DNA from: Beta vulgaris subsp. vulgaris
Lineage: Eukaryota; Streptophyta; Magnoliopsida; Caryophyllales; Amaranthaceae
Assembly: GCF_026745355.1 (NCBI RefSeq)
Contig: NC_079208.1
Location: 54,325,276 to 54,389,275, forward strand
Length of the DNA stretch: 64,000 nucleotides
Direction of reading: 5' to 3'
Positions 36,911 to 47,799 of this stretch are shown in pieces. A program made the position numbers and the translations under genes. Position 1 is the stretch's first letter. Every line of letters begins with the position of its first letter. Under the pieces are notes generated by a model that saw nothing but the letters and a program-made list of their open reading frames with translations, was not told the DNA's origin and did no database searches.

Positions 36911-37112
36911 AGGACCACCTAAGAACGAGAGAGAAACTCGATGCCCATAAACCCGTTCTAGTAACACCACCTTTTTTTTAGTTGCAAGTTGCAACATTTG
37001 ATTATTTTAATAGGACCACCTAAGAACGAGAGAGAAACTCGATGCCCATAAACCCGTTTTAGTAACACCACCTTTTTTTTAGTTGCAAGTTGCAACATTT
37101 GATTATTTTAAT
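36911..37112. repeat. 101-bp exact-register tandem duplication
   Basis: Copy 1 is 36911-37011 and copy 2 is 37012-37112. Both start AGGACCACCTAAGAACGAGA and end TTTGATTATTTTAATA. Only a base or so differs (CCCGTTCTAG versus CCCGTTTTAG), so the duplication is recent. It lies just 3' of the minus-strand LBD gene and may fall in its 3' UTR. Confidence 0.93.
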
Positions 37113-37178
37113 ACAATCATCAAAAAGGCAAATATTACATCTAAAACAACAGAGCATGTATAAAATAAAAAAAGGTTG

Positions 37179-38093
37179 TTAATATTGGTCTAACCTGAGT
37201 TGTGTGGTTTGCTGAGGAACAAACTTAAGTTCATCCCCTTGAAGATCACAACAAGAAAGATCAACATGAGTAGAAGAATCATCATCAAACTTGCTTCCAT
37301 ATTCTCTTTCCTCATCAATATCATAAGAACCTCCATTACTTGCACCAATCTGAATTTGTGGCTTCATTTCTAAACCTTCACATTCACCCACAAACTCACT
37401 CTTGATTACGAAACATTCACCATGACTCGTGCTACTATTCGACGAAGCTAACACAGCTTCTTCATTTGCAGGAGCCACCCATGAATACTGATCATTCTGA
37501 TCTAATTGTCCATTATTTTGTTCAGAACAAGAAGAAATAGGCAACATCATATTCATATATTGTTGCTCATTATTATTATTATTATTGTTCCCTTGATCAT
37601 AATAATAACACCTCATTAGACCTTCATATTGTTGGTAACTATTATTGTTGTTATTGTTATCACACGTTACAAGTTCATTGTTATTATTATGATCAACTCC
37701 ATCACCTGGATATAGTTGTTGTTGTTGTTGTTGATGATAAACTTGAGCTTTACAAAGCTCGAGTTGTTGAATTACAACGTCTAATTCAGCCTTAAAATAC
37801 GCGATTTGGTATTGTAATTCTCTAATAATTCTATAACACCCGCCTACAGGATCTTTAGCACGGGCATCTGATTGATATATTATTGTACGCATAGCTATAT
37901 CTTTATCAGGAGGACTAAGGTTACGTATGATCTTGGTGATATTGCTAACGCCGAAAAGCTTATGCGCGTTAAGAAACTGTCGTTGACGATCATGAGGGAA
38001 ATAAGGAGCTAAAGCACAATCTGATGCACATTTCCTACGTTGGTATTTGCATGCAGCGCATGCTTGAGTACCATTGCTGATTCTACTACTACT

Positions 38094-38125
<32 letters not shown>

Positions 38126-38162
38126 TTGAGCTAGTGTTGTTGGTAATACAACTGTTGCTCAT
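37179..38162 (-). CDS. LOB-domain transcription factor, LBD27 (SIDECAR POLLEN)-like, 327 aa
   Basis: Plant-specific nuclear DNA-binding protein. An uninterrupted frame runs from the ATG at 38162. The N-terminus carries an Asn/His tract (about residues 13-23). The LOB domain follows: zinc-finger-like C35-X2-C38-X6-C45-X3-C49 (CAACKYQRRKCASDC), the GAS block around FGVSNITKII, then a helical LQYQIAYFKAELDVVIQQL segment able to form a coiled coil. The C-terminal half is low complexity, with Gln and Asn runs (about 150-205) encoded by repeated CAA and AAT codons, and an acidic tail. The wording of the domain (APYFPHDRQRQFLNAHKLFG, DPVGGCYRII) is closest to what I recall of Arabidopsis LBD27, which acts in microspore division. 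LBD22-type proteins are the alternative. Known LBD27 has a similar length (about 328 aa). Confidence 0.9.
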
Positions 38163-38603
38163 TTGTTTTGATTGTTTTGTTTTTGTTTTTGTTTAAGGTT
38201 GTTTGGATGGTGTTTGCTGGGGAATGGTGCTGAGATTTCTGCTGCGTTGCCAACGGATTTGCAACTTTTTTCTGAATGAGTTTTTTAGGGAACTCTTCAT
38301 TTTTTTTGTATCTTTTCCCTGAATTTCTCCATGAATTAGATGGATGAGAATGAGAGAATATGTGGAGGTGGGAGATAAATAAGCGGAAGAAGAGGAGGAG
38401 GAGAATACAACTATATAAAACAGGTTAATTGAGACTTGAACAACTAGATCAAAAGTTTGTTAGTTGTTATAGACTTTTTAATTAGTTTCTATATTTATAC
38501 TATTGAGGTGTCATTTTATTGGAAATTTAATACCAATTCTACAGTTTTAAGGTCTTTATTTGTGTGCAACTCATTGAATATTTCAATCATATAGTAAAAA
38601 GAA
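38163..38603. promoter_or_regulatory. upstream region of the LBD gene
   Basis: This 440-bp stretch lies between the LBD start codon and the first upstream MITE. Near 38412-38419 the minus strand reads TTATATAG, a weak TATA candidate about 250 bases before the ATG. CT/GA-rich blocks (AGAAGAGGAGGAGGAGAATA on the plus strand) sit beside it. Inference only. Confidence 0.35.
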
Positions 38604-38788
38604 GGGTAATGTTATATGTAGCCCTTAGGGCTACATATAAGCATTAAATACATTTCTTTAAATGGAAACAATTTAAGAATTCAAGACACATTTTCACATC
38701 AATTGAGGTAATAAATGCTTGATTCAATATTTTATTTCCATTTTAAGCACTTTATACATAGCCCTAAGGGCTACATATATCATTTTCC
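38604..38788. mobile_element. Mutator-type MITE, 185 bp, with 9-bp TSD
   Basis: It is flanked by perfect 9-bp duplications TAAAAAGAA (38595-38603 and 38789-38797). The ends are GGGTAATGTTATATGTAG and an inverted match finishing ATATATCATTTTCC. Each terminus contains its own hairpin: ATATGTAGCCCT-T-AGGGCTACATAT at the left and AGCCCT-A-AGGGCT at the right. The duplication length indicates mobilisation by a MULE transposase. It lies 442 bp upstream of the LBD start. Confidence 0.88.
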
Positions 38789-39140
38789 TAAAAAGAATTG
38801 TTTACTTAGAATGTCCATGTTCATTCTTTTCCTTATTGTATATTGTGAAAATGGAGTCTTGGAATTTCCATTTTATTTTCCAATTTATAGCAGATTAGAG
38901 ATCAATATAGGGTTTAATTGATAAGAAAATAATTTAAGTCAGTCATTTTTAGGAGACCATATATGAAACTACACTTATATCATACTTGATTTATCATTTT
39001 CCATCATTAAAAGAACTATAGATGTAGAACACTTGTACAAAATATTTGATTTATTTCATAGGCATTAGGTCTTTTGTAATTTGTTAGATATGGAAGAGTG
39101 AAGACAAATGGTTAAATATATACTTGCATATATTCACATG

Positions 39141-39498
39141 TAGACCTAGGCATGGGCGGGGCTGGGCCTGTCCACGAGGTTGGGGGAAATGACGGGCCGG
39201 GCTCGTGAGTGGTGGGCCGTGTCGGGCTTAAAATTTTCAAATTTTTTCCACGGGCCGGGCTCGTGCCTCATGCGGGCCTAGTCCATGTTTTATATTTTTT
39301 TTTGTATTTTTGACAATTTTAGGCTAAAAAAACAAAGGAAAGGAGCGTACGGCCCGCGGGCCACCCACGCGGGCTCGAAATAAAATTTCTTGACCGTGAC
39401 AAGCCTGTGGCCCACGTAATGGACAACGAGTCGGGCCGGGCCCAAATCGGGTCGGGATGGGCTGGCCCGCTTGCTGGCCCGACCCATGCCCACCTCTA
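39141..39498. mobile_element. hAT-type MITE, 358 bp, GC-rich
   Basis: It is flanked by perfect 8-bp duplications TTCACATG (39133-39140 and 39499-39506). The left end is TAGACCTAGGCATGGGC and the right end is the inverted GACCCATGCCCACCTCTA. It is rich in GGGCCGGGC / GCCCGGCCC words. No coding sequence. Confidence 0.88.
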
Positions 39499-39584
39499 TT
39501 CACATGTGTCACATTAGCCATTTGGCCTGGTCTATTACCTTTGCTCGCGTAATTAATGTTTAATATTCGATCCAAAAGAACCAA

Positions 39585-39770
39585 GTGGTCTTGGCATAAT
39601 GGTTGCTCACTTTGTCCCTTAATCCACTGGTGCGGGGTTCGATCCTCAATCTTTGGAAATGAAAAGAGATTCTTGACCGACCCTTTAATTTACCCTTAAG
39701 TGGAGCACTCGGGGGAAAGAGATTAGTCATTGCTATATCGGCGGTGGATACTTTGATTGTTTTAAAAAAA
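39585..39770 (+). mobile_element. tRNA-derived SINE, 186 bp
   Basis: It has RNA polymerase III box A (TGGCATAATGG, about 39593) and box B (GGTTCGATCC, about 39636). It is flanked by an imperfect target duplication of 18 bases beginning TCGATCCAAAA (39567-39584 and 39771-39788, two mismatches). The 3' end is T-rich. This is a non-autonomous element moved by LINE machinery, not a functional tRNA gene. Confidence 0.85.
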
Positions 39771-39964
39771 TCGATCCAAAATGACCAAAACCAACAAATA
39801 ATTAAGATGTTTAAGTAAATGAGTCAAAATGAAATTACACTAATAATTAGGTAGCAATATCGACTAAAAATTCTAGACAAAGAAGTGAAAACCCCCGGGT
39901 TATGTCCCAAGTACTTATATTTTTCATCTATTAATAAGTTAATTTTAAAATAATTACACCATAT

Positions 39965-40045
39965 ATCACTTGGTGTAGTGGTAAATGTATCTTAATACTT
40001 ATCAATAGGTCATGAAGTCGATTCAAGATATCGTTATATTTTTTT
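39965..40045 (+). mobile_element. possible second, decayed SINE head
   Basis: TTGGTGTAGTGGTAAATG resembles box A, and GGTCATGAAGTCGATTCA about 30 bases on resembles box B. The spacing is as in plant SINEs. The 3' end and flanking duplication were not found. Confidence 0.4.
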
Positions 40046-40559
40046 CAAAACATATGATGACCAATCTACTGTTGGTTCATTGCACATGCGATAAAATTCT
40101 AGTGCAAGAGGAAAGGTTCCACATGGCACATAAAAGCACACCTGCAATAAATTATGTACGCAATCAAGGAATTTGGGTTATGATTAACAATTTCACTGAC
40201 CTTCTTTATGTGAGTTGCCCTCTGACCTTTAAACTCCATCTCCTGATTCGTATTTTCGAACAACAACAATAAGATTTGATTAGCATCAAGAATAATTTGT
40301 GAAACTACCTTATTAGTTACGAAGTAGAGGACTCTCGCATTCATGGTGAATTTCGAAAGGGGAGATGGAGCGAGTAAAGGGATGATTGCAAAAAAACAAA
40401 TCAAATAAGAAAATAAACTTTATGGCTGAAGTAGGAATTTATTGTCACATTACTAATTACAACACATGTATCTATAATTTTGTAGAAATGTGAATCACTA
40501 AAACATGTTAGATGAGATGGTGAGTCTTTGAAAAACCTTACCCGAGGTCAAGGGTTCCT

Positions 40560-40662
40560 TATTGTTGATTAATAGACACGTGGCAAATTTCTCATGGCTG
40601 GAGGAGGATACCACGTGGCGTATAGACGCTATTATACACACCTTTTAATATATTTGTATAGA
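40560..40662 (-). mobile_element. possible Helitron 5' end (minus strand)
   Basis: From 40662 the minus strand reads TCTATACAAATATATTAAAA followed by GGTGTG and CCACGTGG-type words, as at the start of the 1008-3214 Helitron family. No matching 3' hairpin plus CTAG was found at lower coordinates, so this may be a fragment. Confidence 0.3.
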
Positions 40663-40737
40663 TGTTATTCAATTCATCCATCCCCACCCTTTTAATTATT
40701 ATTTTTCTTCTTTTTACTTCTTTGTGCAAGGAGCAAG

Positions 40738-42037
40738 AGTTAACTACCTAGTAAGGACCTAAAGTATGAGAGTTTTTTCCAACAAGGACCTCAATAATTT
40801 TTTTGATCTACTAAGGACCTCATATCTACTATGGTTACATTTTCCATCCAATATTATTAACTTGTTTCTTTTGTTTTAAAAATTGAATGGCCCCACCAAC
40901 TCAATTATTCTTTATCTCTTTCCATATTCCTCTTAATTTGACTTTAACTTTTTTTCCATAAAACTATGAGTATTTTTATCAAATTGGTACTTAAGATACA
41001 TTATTTAATCACATGAACATATTTTAAAAAATTATCACATGTGTGTATTTTCAAAGATTTTCTTTAATCATATGAGTATTTCTTAAAATTTGGACTACTT
41101 TATAAGTATTTAATAAATCTTCATTGACCATATAAGCCCTTTAGCTAATGTTATATATTCACCTCTATTTACATCTTATATATTCTTAGAGTAATTGTCT
41201 CAGAATAACTCTAAAGAATCGATAATTATATCTCTCTCAATTCTTTACCTTTGTAATTACTGCGAGAAGTTATATTTTAAAATACTCATTTGGTAATTAC
41301 TAATCAGACCCTACACAACCGTCCAACCCTTGTCTCTCTCTTAAAATATATCATGTTTGTTTAGGTCGTAGCTCTCATCCACCATCTTTACAAATCCAAA
41401 ATTTATCCTAAAAGTTAAAATTCTTTTCCTCTTTAGCCTAATTTTTTCCATTGATAGTGCAAATTTTAAAATGTATCCTCTCGCAATGTGGCATTTAAAA
41501 AATGGTGATACTGGTATAACAGTATTTTCAAAATTTTATCTTTTTTTTTGAAAAGATATAAGTAAATTTAGAGAACTCTTCTTTCAGAGTATACCCTAAA
41601 CTATCAAAGTAACTAAATAATTGAAAAACATATCGGACTGAACATCAACTAATTGAGATGGATTTTGGAGATGGTGCCCAATCTTTGAGAGTAATCCGTT
41701 GGCTTCTCGATAGACGTGAACAATTGTAACCTTCCGGAATGAAGACAAAAGTTGAATGTATCTTAAATACTAATTTGACAAAAATTCATAGTTTTATGAA
41801 AAAAAGAGTGTAACGTCAAATTAGGAGAGATGGAGAGCGATAAAGAATAATTGAGTTGGTGGGTCTTTTTAATTTTTTAAACAAAACATAAACAAATTAA
41901 TAAAATGATTGGAAAATGTAACCTATTGGATGGAAAATGTAACCATGGTTAATGAGGTCCTTAGTAGATCAAAAAAATTGTTGAGGTCCTTGTTAGAAAA
42001 AATTCGCATAGTTTAGGTCCTTATTGGATAGTTAACT
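40738..42037. mobile_element. long terminal inverted repeat element, 1.3 kb
   Basis: Arms of more than 200 bases are inverted copies: AGTTAACTACC..TAAGGACCT at the left and AGGTCCTTATTGGATAGTTAACT at the right, given here in parts. Shared inner blocks include ACAAGGACCTCAA, TTTTTTTGATCTACTAAGGA and CCACCAACTCAATTATTCTT. The tips contain the palindrome AGTTAACT. No transposase frame and no certain target duplication. The centre (about 41150-41760) has no recognised gene. Confidence 0.78.
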
Positions 42038-42357
42038 ATATTTGACCTTGTTAGAAAAAATCTATATTTGACCTTTTAATTGATAAATATTTTTTTCATT
42101 TAAATTTCATCAAAAACTACTCACTTTTTGCCCTATATATGATTTTTTGTATCACTTCTCTAATTTACATATGCCTCTAAACAGTTTGACAAAAGGGTAA
42201 ATCTAATTGTTGTAATTTATAGAAGAAATATTTGTTTTGACTTTTAAACCTTTTTTTCTTTTTGCAAATTCTAAAGAGCATTTATGATAATAACCCCAAT
42301 AATAAGAATGGTATCTTTTAAGCCTTGTTTTGTTTAGTCATGAAAATATCATCCAAT

Positions 42358-43110
42358 CTAGTTAACAACTTCTCCAGTAGGTATATTAATAGGCAGGTCA
42401 ATTACTTCAAAATGTACCAATCCCACACTTTTAATAACAGACAACGAAATAAACGAATAAGTCGCACCAGAATCAAACAACGCTTTAACAAGAACGGAGT
42501 CAATAAAGAAAGTACCAGAAACTACGTTGGCAGATCGCTCAGTTTCATTGTGACTCATCACTAACAACCCAAAGCCTTATTCCGGTTGTTGTTGCTCTCA
42601 CTAGCAAGCTTAATGTAACTTCCTTGGTTGTTTTGTGACCCTATAGGTTTCGAACCTTGATTTTCTAATTGGTTGGTTCCATACCTTCCCTAATGACCAC
42701 TCCTGTTACCATTATGCTCTTTGTTTTGATTGGTGAAGCACTTATACTCCATATGCCCCTTCTTTTGGCAGTAGTTACAGGTGATTAGGTCTCCCTTACA
42801 GTCTCTACCAGACTACCAGGGTGTTTCTTGTCGCACTTCATACAGCTGGAAGTCCTTTCGGATTGACCCTAACTTATGGTTATAGCCTTGACCATTTCTC
42901 CCCTGGAAATTCACATTCCCATTTCTATTCTTCTAAAAATTCCCTTGATTTTCTCCAACATTCTTCCTGTCACGCCTCGACTGAAGATCATAACTATGGG
43001 CAGCTCTTTGATACACATCATCTAGGGATGCAAAAGTCTCACCACCTAACCCCAGTTGGATTTCCTCAGCCAAACCTTGCTCAAATCTTTGAGCCTTTAG
43101 CTCTTTAGTA
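42358..43110 (-). pseudogene. Ty3/gypsy Gag zinc knuckle and protease fragment
   Basis: Reading leftwards on the minus strand there is a CCHC knuckle (CNYCQKKGHMEYKC, near 42760) followed by retropepsin-like sequence with the active-site motif LFDSGATYSFIS (near 42465). The order Gag knuckle then protease, and the motif wording, fit plant Ty3/gypsy elements. No reverse transcriptase, integrase or LTR is attached, and stops break the frame. Confidence 0.75.
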
Positions 43111-45185
43111 GCTACTAATACCTCAAGTGCAAAAATAATTAGTAATGTTTGAGGAGTACCTAAAATAATATTCTAGGTGATAAAAATTGATTTAAATGAT
43201 AAGTCAAATTTTTACCTTTTCAAAATTAGGTGATTGAAATTTTGGAGAACTTTTTTAAATTTTTTTGACATCAACTGATTTTGCTAAAATAATTTATCAA
43301 CTTGAGCAACTAATTTTACCAAACAATTAGTCTAATAAACTACCTAATTAGTTCCAATACCTTATTAGTTTCATCTTTATCTTATCAGTTTTAGTTAACT
43401 TATTAGTTTTAGTTTATTTTTAAGTAGTATTGTCAAACAGAGCCAGTGGATGAGACTGATTTAAAACTTTTAGAATCAGAGATGATGTTACACCACTTCA
43501 CCATCACTAGCTACCCATGTACTTTTATAAAAATAGAGATTGATTTATAATTTATTCACTTGATACGAAATACAAAACATAATAACTCAATAATTGAACC
43601 AGAGCTAAATTTTCTTGGCAGTTATATATTTAATTGACCCTTGTATTGACCAACTTTAACATGGTATTATCAACAATAATTACCATATTTTTCTATGTTT
43701 ATATCTTTCGTCAAATGTTACTTCTACTCCGACTTACAACTGAGGCTCTTCTCTCTCAATGTTGGAGACATCTCTTCGTCATGAGTATCTTGTTCCAATT
43801 GCAAATACTTTGCTTTCGTAATCCAGCAAATGGACCACGGAAGTTTCCTCTTAGCTATATTGTTCAACATAATCCTCGAAAAGATCATAGTGTGGTTAGC
43901 CAACATAGACCATCTAACACTTAAAGGACCAAAAGTTGAACTAACTACTGACATAAGCTTGATTCTCGACCTAAGTGGGTGCGAGATATGAAAAGCCAAT
44001 TAACAGCGGAAACAAGACACTCGTTTATGTAGCAATGCTCAACACCGACACTCTTTCGCCTACAACGACGTTGAAACACTCAAACAAGGCAGCAAACATC
44101 ATCTTGTGTTACTCAAGTGATATGTTCTCATTCGATCTAGGATTCAATGGAATTTTGCTTTCTACACTAATGATTTCCCTCTTTGCAACACTCTGAATAA
44201 GGACTACATACCAGTCGAAGATCAAGTGCTCGGAGCCTCGAACATCAAGTAGTGTTAAGTGAGTTTTGTTTACTGTCCCTTGTTGACAACAATAACAGAG
44301 TATTTGTTCCTTATATATTTCAAAATAGAGTTTATGCACAATTCATTATAGGGGGGTGATTTTTGAATATGATGGTGTATTAAGACGTTATATATATACA
44401 CTATGCATCTAAAAAGTTCACCTCTTTCGAAAGGGTGATCGGTCAAGTCTTTTAATCTGGAGAATATTTGTACAATTGTAATACATCAAACACGTAGTGT
44501 GGTGTGTGGTTTTAACAACTATTGCTAGTCACATTTGTTATTCAGGTTACCGTTGCTCGATTCGAGCAATGAGATGGGTGGATGTTATCATAATTTTCTT
44601 TCATAGAGTTGTAAAGACGAGTCACAAGATATGAATCACAATTCTGTTTATAAGATTTTAGATACCTAAGTGCAAACCTATAAATTAACGTCGTGTTTAT
44701 ATTCCAATTTCAAAATGTAAAAAATATTTAGTCTTTGGTCCAAGTTTTTTGAAGTTTTGATTTTTCGGTCTGGACCACCTATATATGTGTAAGAAAAACG
44801 ACACTGTGAGCAATATAAACAAGTGAAACAAACACTTTTATATGTTTATTTTCTTTTGTATTATATTATTGCACAATTTAGATGTATGTTTGGTCAATAA
44901 TGAATATAGACGAGTTTAAAATTTTCTTTAGTGTAACTTTGCATGTATAAACATCAATTTTACCACTTTGCTTTGTGATAGAAATAAAATGATAATAATA
45001 GTAATACTATAAATAAGATCTTATAATATATTTCATAATAATGAATTACAAAGTAATAATATAATAGTAATAATATATTTTATAAAAGATAAGATCTTGT
45101 AAATCAGATTAGTTCAAATCAGATCAGATAAGTTCATTTTCATTTTCTCATTGTATCTGATATTCTAAAACTGAGAATATTTATA
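43111..45185. other. AT-rich intergenic stretch; nothing firmly recognised
   Basis: Several short frames (for example near 43724-43999 on the minus strand) have no family I recognise. No repeat termini were found. Confidence 0.4.
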
Positions 45186-45904
45186 GTACACCTGGGTGTA
45201 CCATGCTCATGGTACACCCAAGACTATTTTTTCCAAATGAGCAAAATGAGCAAACGAGCAATTGAGCAAAATGAGCAAAATGAGCAAATGAGCAAATGAG
45301 TAAACATTTCTACTCATTTATAAAATGAGCAAACTTGAATGAGCACAAATTATGTAAATGAGCACTGCTCTAAACCACCACCACCATGAACAAACTACTT
45401 TATCTCTTCTCCTCCCACACCAATTATAATCTGCCATTAACAAACACCTCAACAATGGTGGTTGATTCTCTCTCCTCCACTTCATAATCTCACTCCGAAC
45501 AACTAGCAAAAATAAATCAAAGAAAACGAGCAAAACAACAACAAACAAAACAAATGAGTAAAATGCAAAGTACTCATATCTGGGAATTGAAGTTTCAATT
45601 TCCAAGTTTTGATTTCGTGATTCCAGCGAGAAAGAAGAGTGACAAAGAAATGAGCGAGAAAGAAGATCGAATCTCCGGTGGAAATCTGCTTCGCAGGCGT
45701 TGAATTTCACAAAGCAAATGCTTTTCCAAAAGATGAAGGAAGATCCATCATCATTCCATGAAAGATGCTGAGGAAAGATGAACTTCTGTTGCTGCTAAGG
45801 AAGATGATGATAAGCCTCGAAAATTACGAGAATGCCACAGAAGTTTTGATTAATAACGAAAATACCCTTGGGTGTACCATGCTCATGGTACACCCGGGTG
45901 TACC
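45186..45904. mobile_element. MITE with hairpin-bearing termini (TACACCC family)
   Basis: The left end is GTACACCTGGGTGTACCATG followed by CTCATGGTACACCC. The right end carries the inverted copy, closing with CACCCGGGTGTACC. Each end has a 12-bp perfect hairpin (GGGTGTACCATG / CATGGTACACCC, 2-base loop). Near the left end ATGAGCAAA is repeated in tandem (about 45235-45350). Related copies lie at 63292 and 10620. No target duplication fixed. Confidence 0.7.
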
Positions 45905-45908
45905 TTGA

Positions 45909-46125
45909 GTGAACTCTCTAAAACTTGTTGCAACTTGTATTTCCTTTGTATTTTCTCATGTATGCAGGGGAGGGAATGGGGTTGCTCACTTACTAGCAAG
46001 ACTAAGTAAGAATTTTAGTGAGATGAAGGTGTGGATGGAGGAGGTGCCTAATGAAGCACATATGGCTGTACTATCTGATGTTATGATATAATATCCAACT
46101 ATGTTTTTTCCTGTAAAAAAAAAAA
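45909..46125 (+). mobile_element. 5'-truncated LINE: RNase H C-terminus plus poly(A)
   Basis: The frame reads CISFVFSHVCRGGNGVAHLLA, where the N..AH.LAR pattern is the end of the RNase H domain of plant L1-type LINEs. It stops at 46089 and a short tail ends in an 11-base A run (46115-46125). This is a typical 5'-truncated insertion. The following 46126-46600 shows only AT-rich sequence with GATCAT words. Confidence 0.7.
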
Positions 46126-46604
46126 GTTCAGATCAGAAAATTTCAGGTGAACTAAACATAGCTTAATTCTGATCTTTATTAGTTTACCCATATTCCTTTT
46201 TGGGATGTTCTTTATTAATTTATCCATTTCTTTTGTTTTTATTTTTGAAATGAGACCACCAACTTTCCATCACGCATACATTCATTTTTAACATAAAATA
46301 ATAGTTTTTTTTTCTATATTTCATAATATTGTTTTTCCGAAAACTTTGTGCAAGAAACTGGTAAACTGAGCATAGACAATTATGATCCCAAAAAATTGGA
46401 TCATCAATTATTTTAATAATGATCTACAATTTTGGGCTTTTTAAACATTGGATTGTTTTTCTTAATGCCATTAAATTGTTGCCAACTCACTATACATAAG
46501 GCCTACCATGCTTTTACTATAATCCAACAATGATAAGATCATTGTAATAGATCATGATCTAGCTTGTAGATCATCCAACTGACTTACTCTAATAGACGAA
46601 TAGT

Positions 46605-47365
46605 ACTGGGCACGGCTCGAGCTCGTTTAACTTTGCATGGGCTCGAGCTCGGCTCGTGAGTTAGTTTAGGCTCGGCTCGTGAGCTCATTTAGGCGGTCGG
46701 CTCGAATTGAAGTAGGTGAGCTTGTTCACTCACCCATCATATGCTTTTGCTTTATAACTTGGTTTCCCTCTTAGTATTGCTAAGATTTCAATATGGGACT
46801 CCATGTTTTGTTTAAGATAAACAAACTCATTTTACATATGATTGTATAACTTGGAATCCCTCTTGTCATTTCAATGTGGGACTCCATGTTTTGTTAAAGA
46901 AAAAATTATCAAATATTTTAAGTACTAAATAATCAAATATTTAAAAATATACTTCATTCCCGATGAAGAAAATAAAGTATAGTTTTTGTTTTCCAACCAA
47001 GGAGATACAAAATTAAACTTTAAGTTAAAGTAAGGAGTAGTAGCTATTTATAAAGAAAAGAAGGTTGATTCTTGTTTTCTTAACCAATGTGGGACTTTAG
47101 TGCCTAGTGGAGTAGAAGTAAAGTTGGATCACAAATTAAAATATATAATTTGTAATCTAAATTAAAATATAAATTTGTATTAAATTTTTTTAATGTAAAA
47201 TATTTTTTTAATATAATTTCTTTTTAGTATAAAATAATAATCGAGCTGTTCACAAGCTTTACGAGCCGAGCTTTGCCTAGCTCGGCTCGGCTCGTTTAAG
47301 TCTCGAGCCGAGCCCGAGTTCAAGTCAAGCCCGAGCTGCTCGCGAGCTTGTCAGGCTCATTATCA
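46605..47365. repeat. GGCTCG / CGAGCC-rich inverted repeat element, probably hAT-like
   Basis: The left block (46609-46720) is dense in GGCTCGAGCTCG and GGCTCGTGAG. The right block (47240-47360) carries the complementary words CGAGCCGAGC and CTCGGCTCGG. The AT-rich core has no gene. The layout copies the GGGCC and ACGGGTT MITEs elsewhere in the window, but no 8-bp duplication was found. Confidence 0.5.
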
Positions 47366-47799
47366 CCAGGGAGTATACAACACCCTGCCCATTAAGTGCC
47401 CAACACTAAACTTTTTAAGATTTTGACGCTCGAATTGATCCTCGAAGCTCGTTCATACGGAATTGCACAACCTCTAGCTTCCCTCATTGATACGAAATTC
47501 TGACGCTCCAATCGAAGCTCGTTCCAGGTTTTCCCCCTTAGATGAATCTACTTGTTTGGTCGATATTATGTTACGATTTTTCATGCCAAATTTTATTTCT
47601 TGCTATTTTTAAGATCTAGTTCATGTAATTCTTCATGATTCCATGCGGTTGTTATTTTTTGCTTCATCAATCAACTTTTTTTTTATATCTATATCTAATG
47701 TTATTTCATGTTTTTAGGGATAATTTACATGTTATAAACTTATGATTCGAAATATTGGTATAATATCTTAATTCATGTTTGTTTCATGGAACCAAATGC

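Noticed and set aside
38095..38130. CRISPR-like or regulatory repeat (ATGATG.. ATTATG..)
   Set aside because: It is the coding His/Asn tract of the LBD protein.
39290..39584. Gly/Pro/Arg-rich frames on the minus strand
   Set aside because: Product of GGGCC words inside the hAT MITE.
39590..39650. Possible tRNA gene
   Set aside because: Boxes A and B are present, but no acceptor-stem pairing is visible and an 18-base target duplication with a 186-bp body shows a SINE.
39870..39905. Helitron 3' end (CTAG plus CCCCCGGG hairpin) for the 40662 start
   Set aside because: The base after CTAG is A rather than T in the needed orientation, and the hairpin position is wrong.
43634..43999. Opposed frames of about 90 aa
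   Set aside because: No family motif, no codon pattern and no splice context that I could support.
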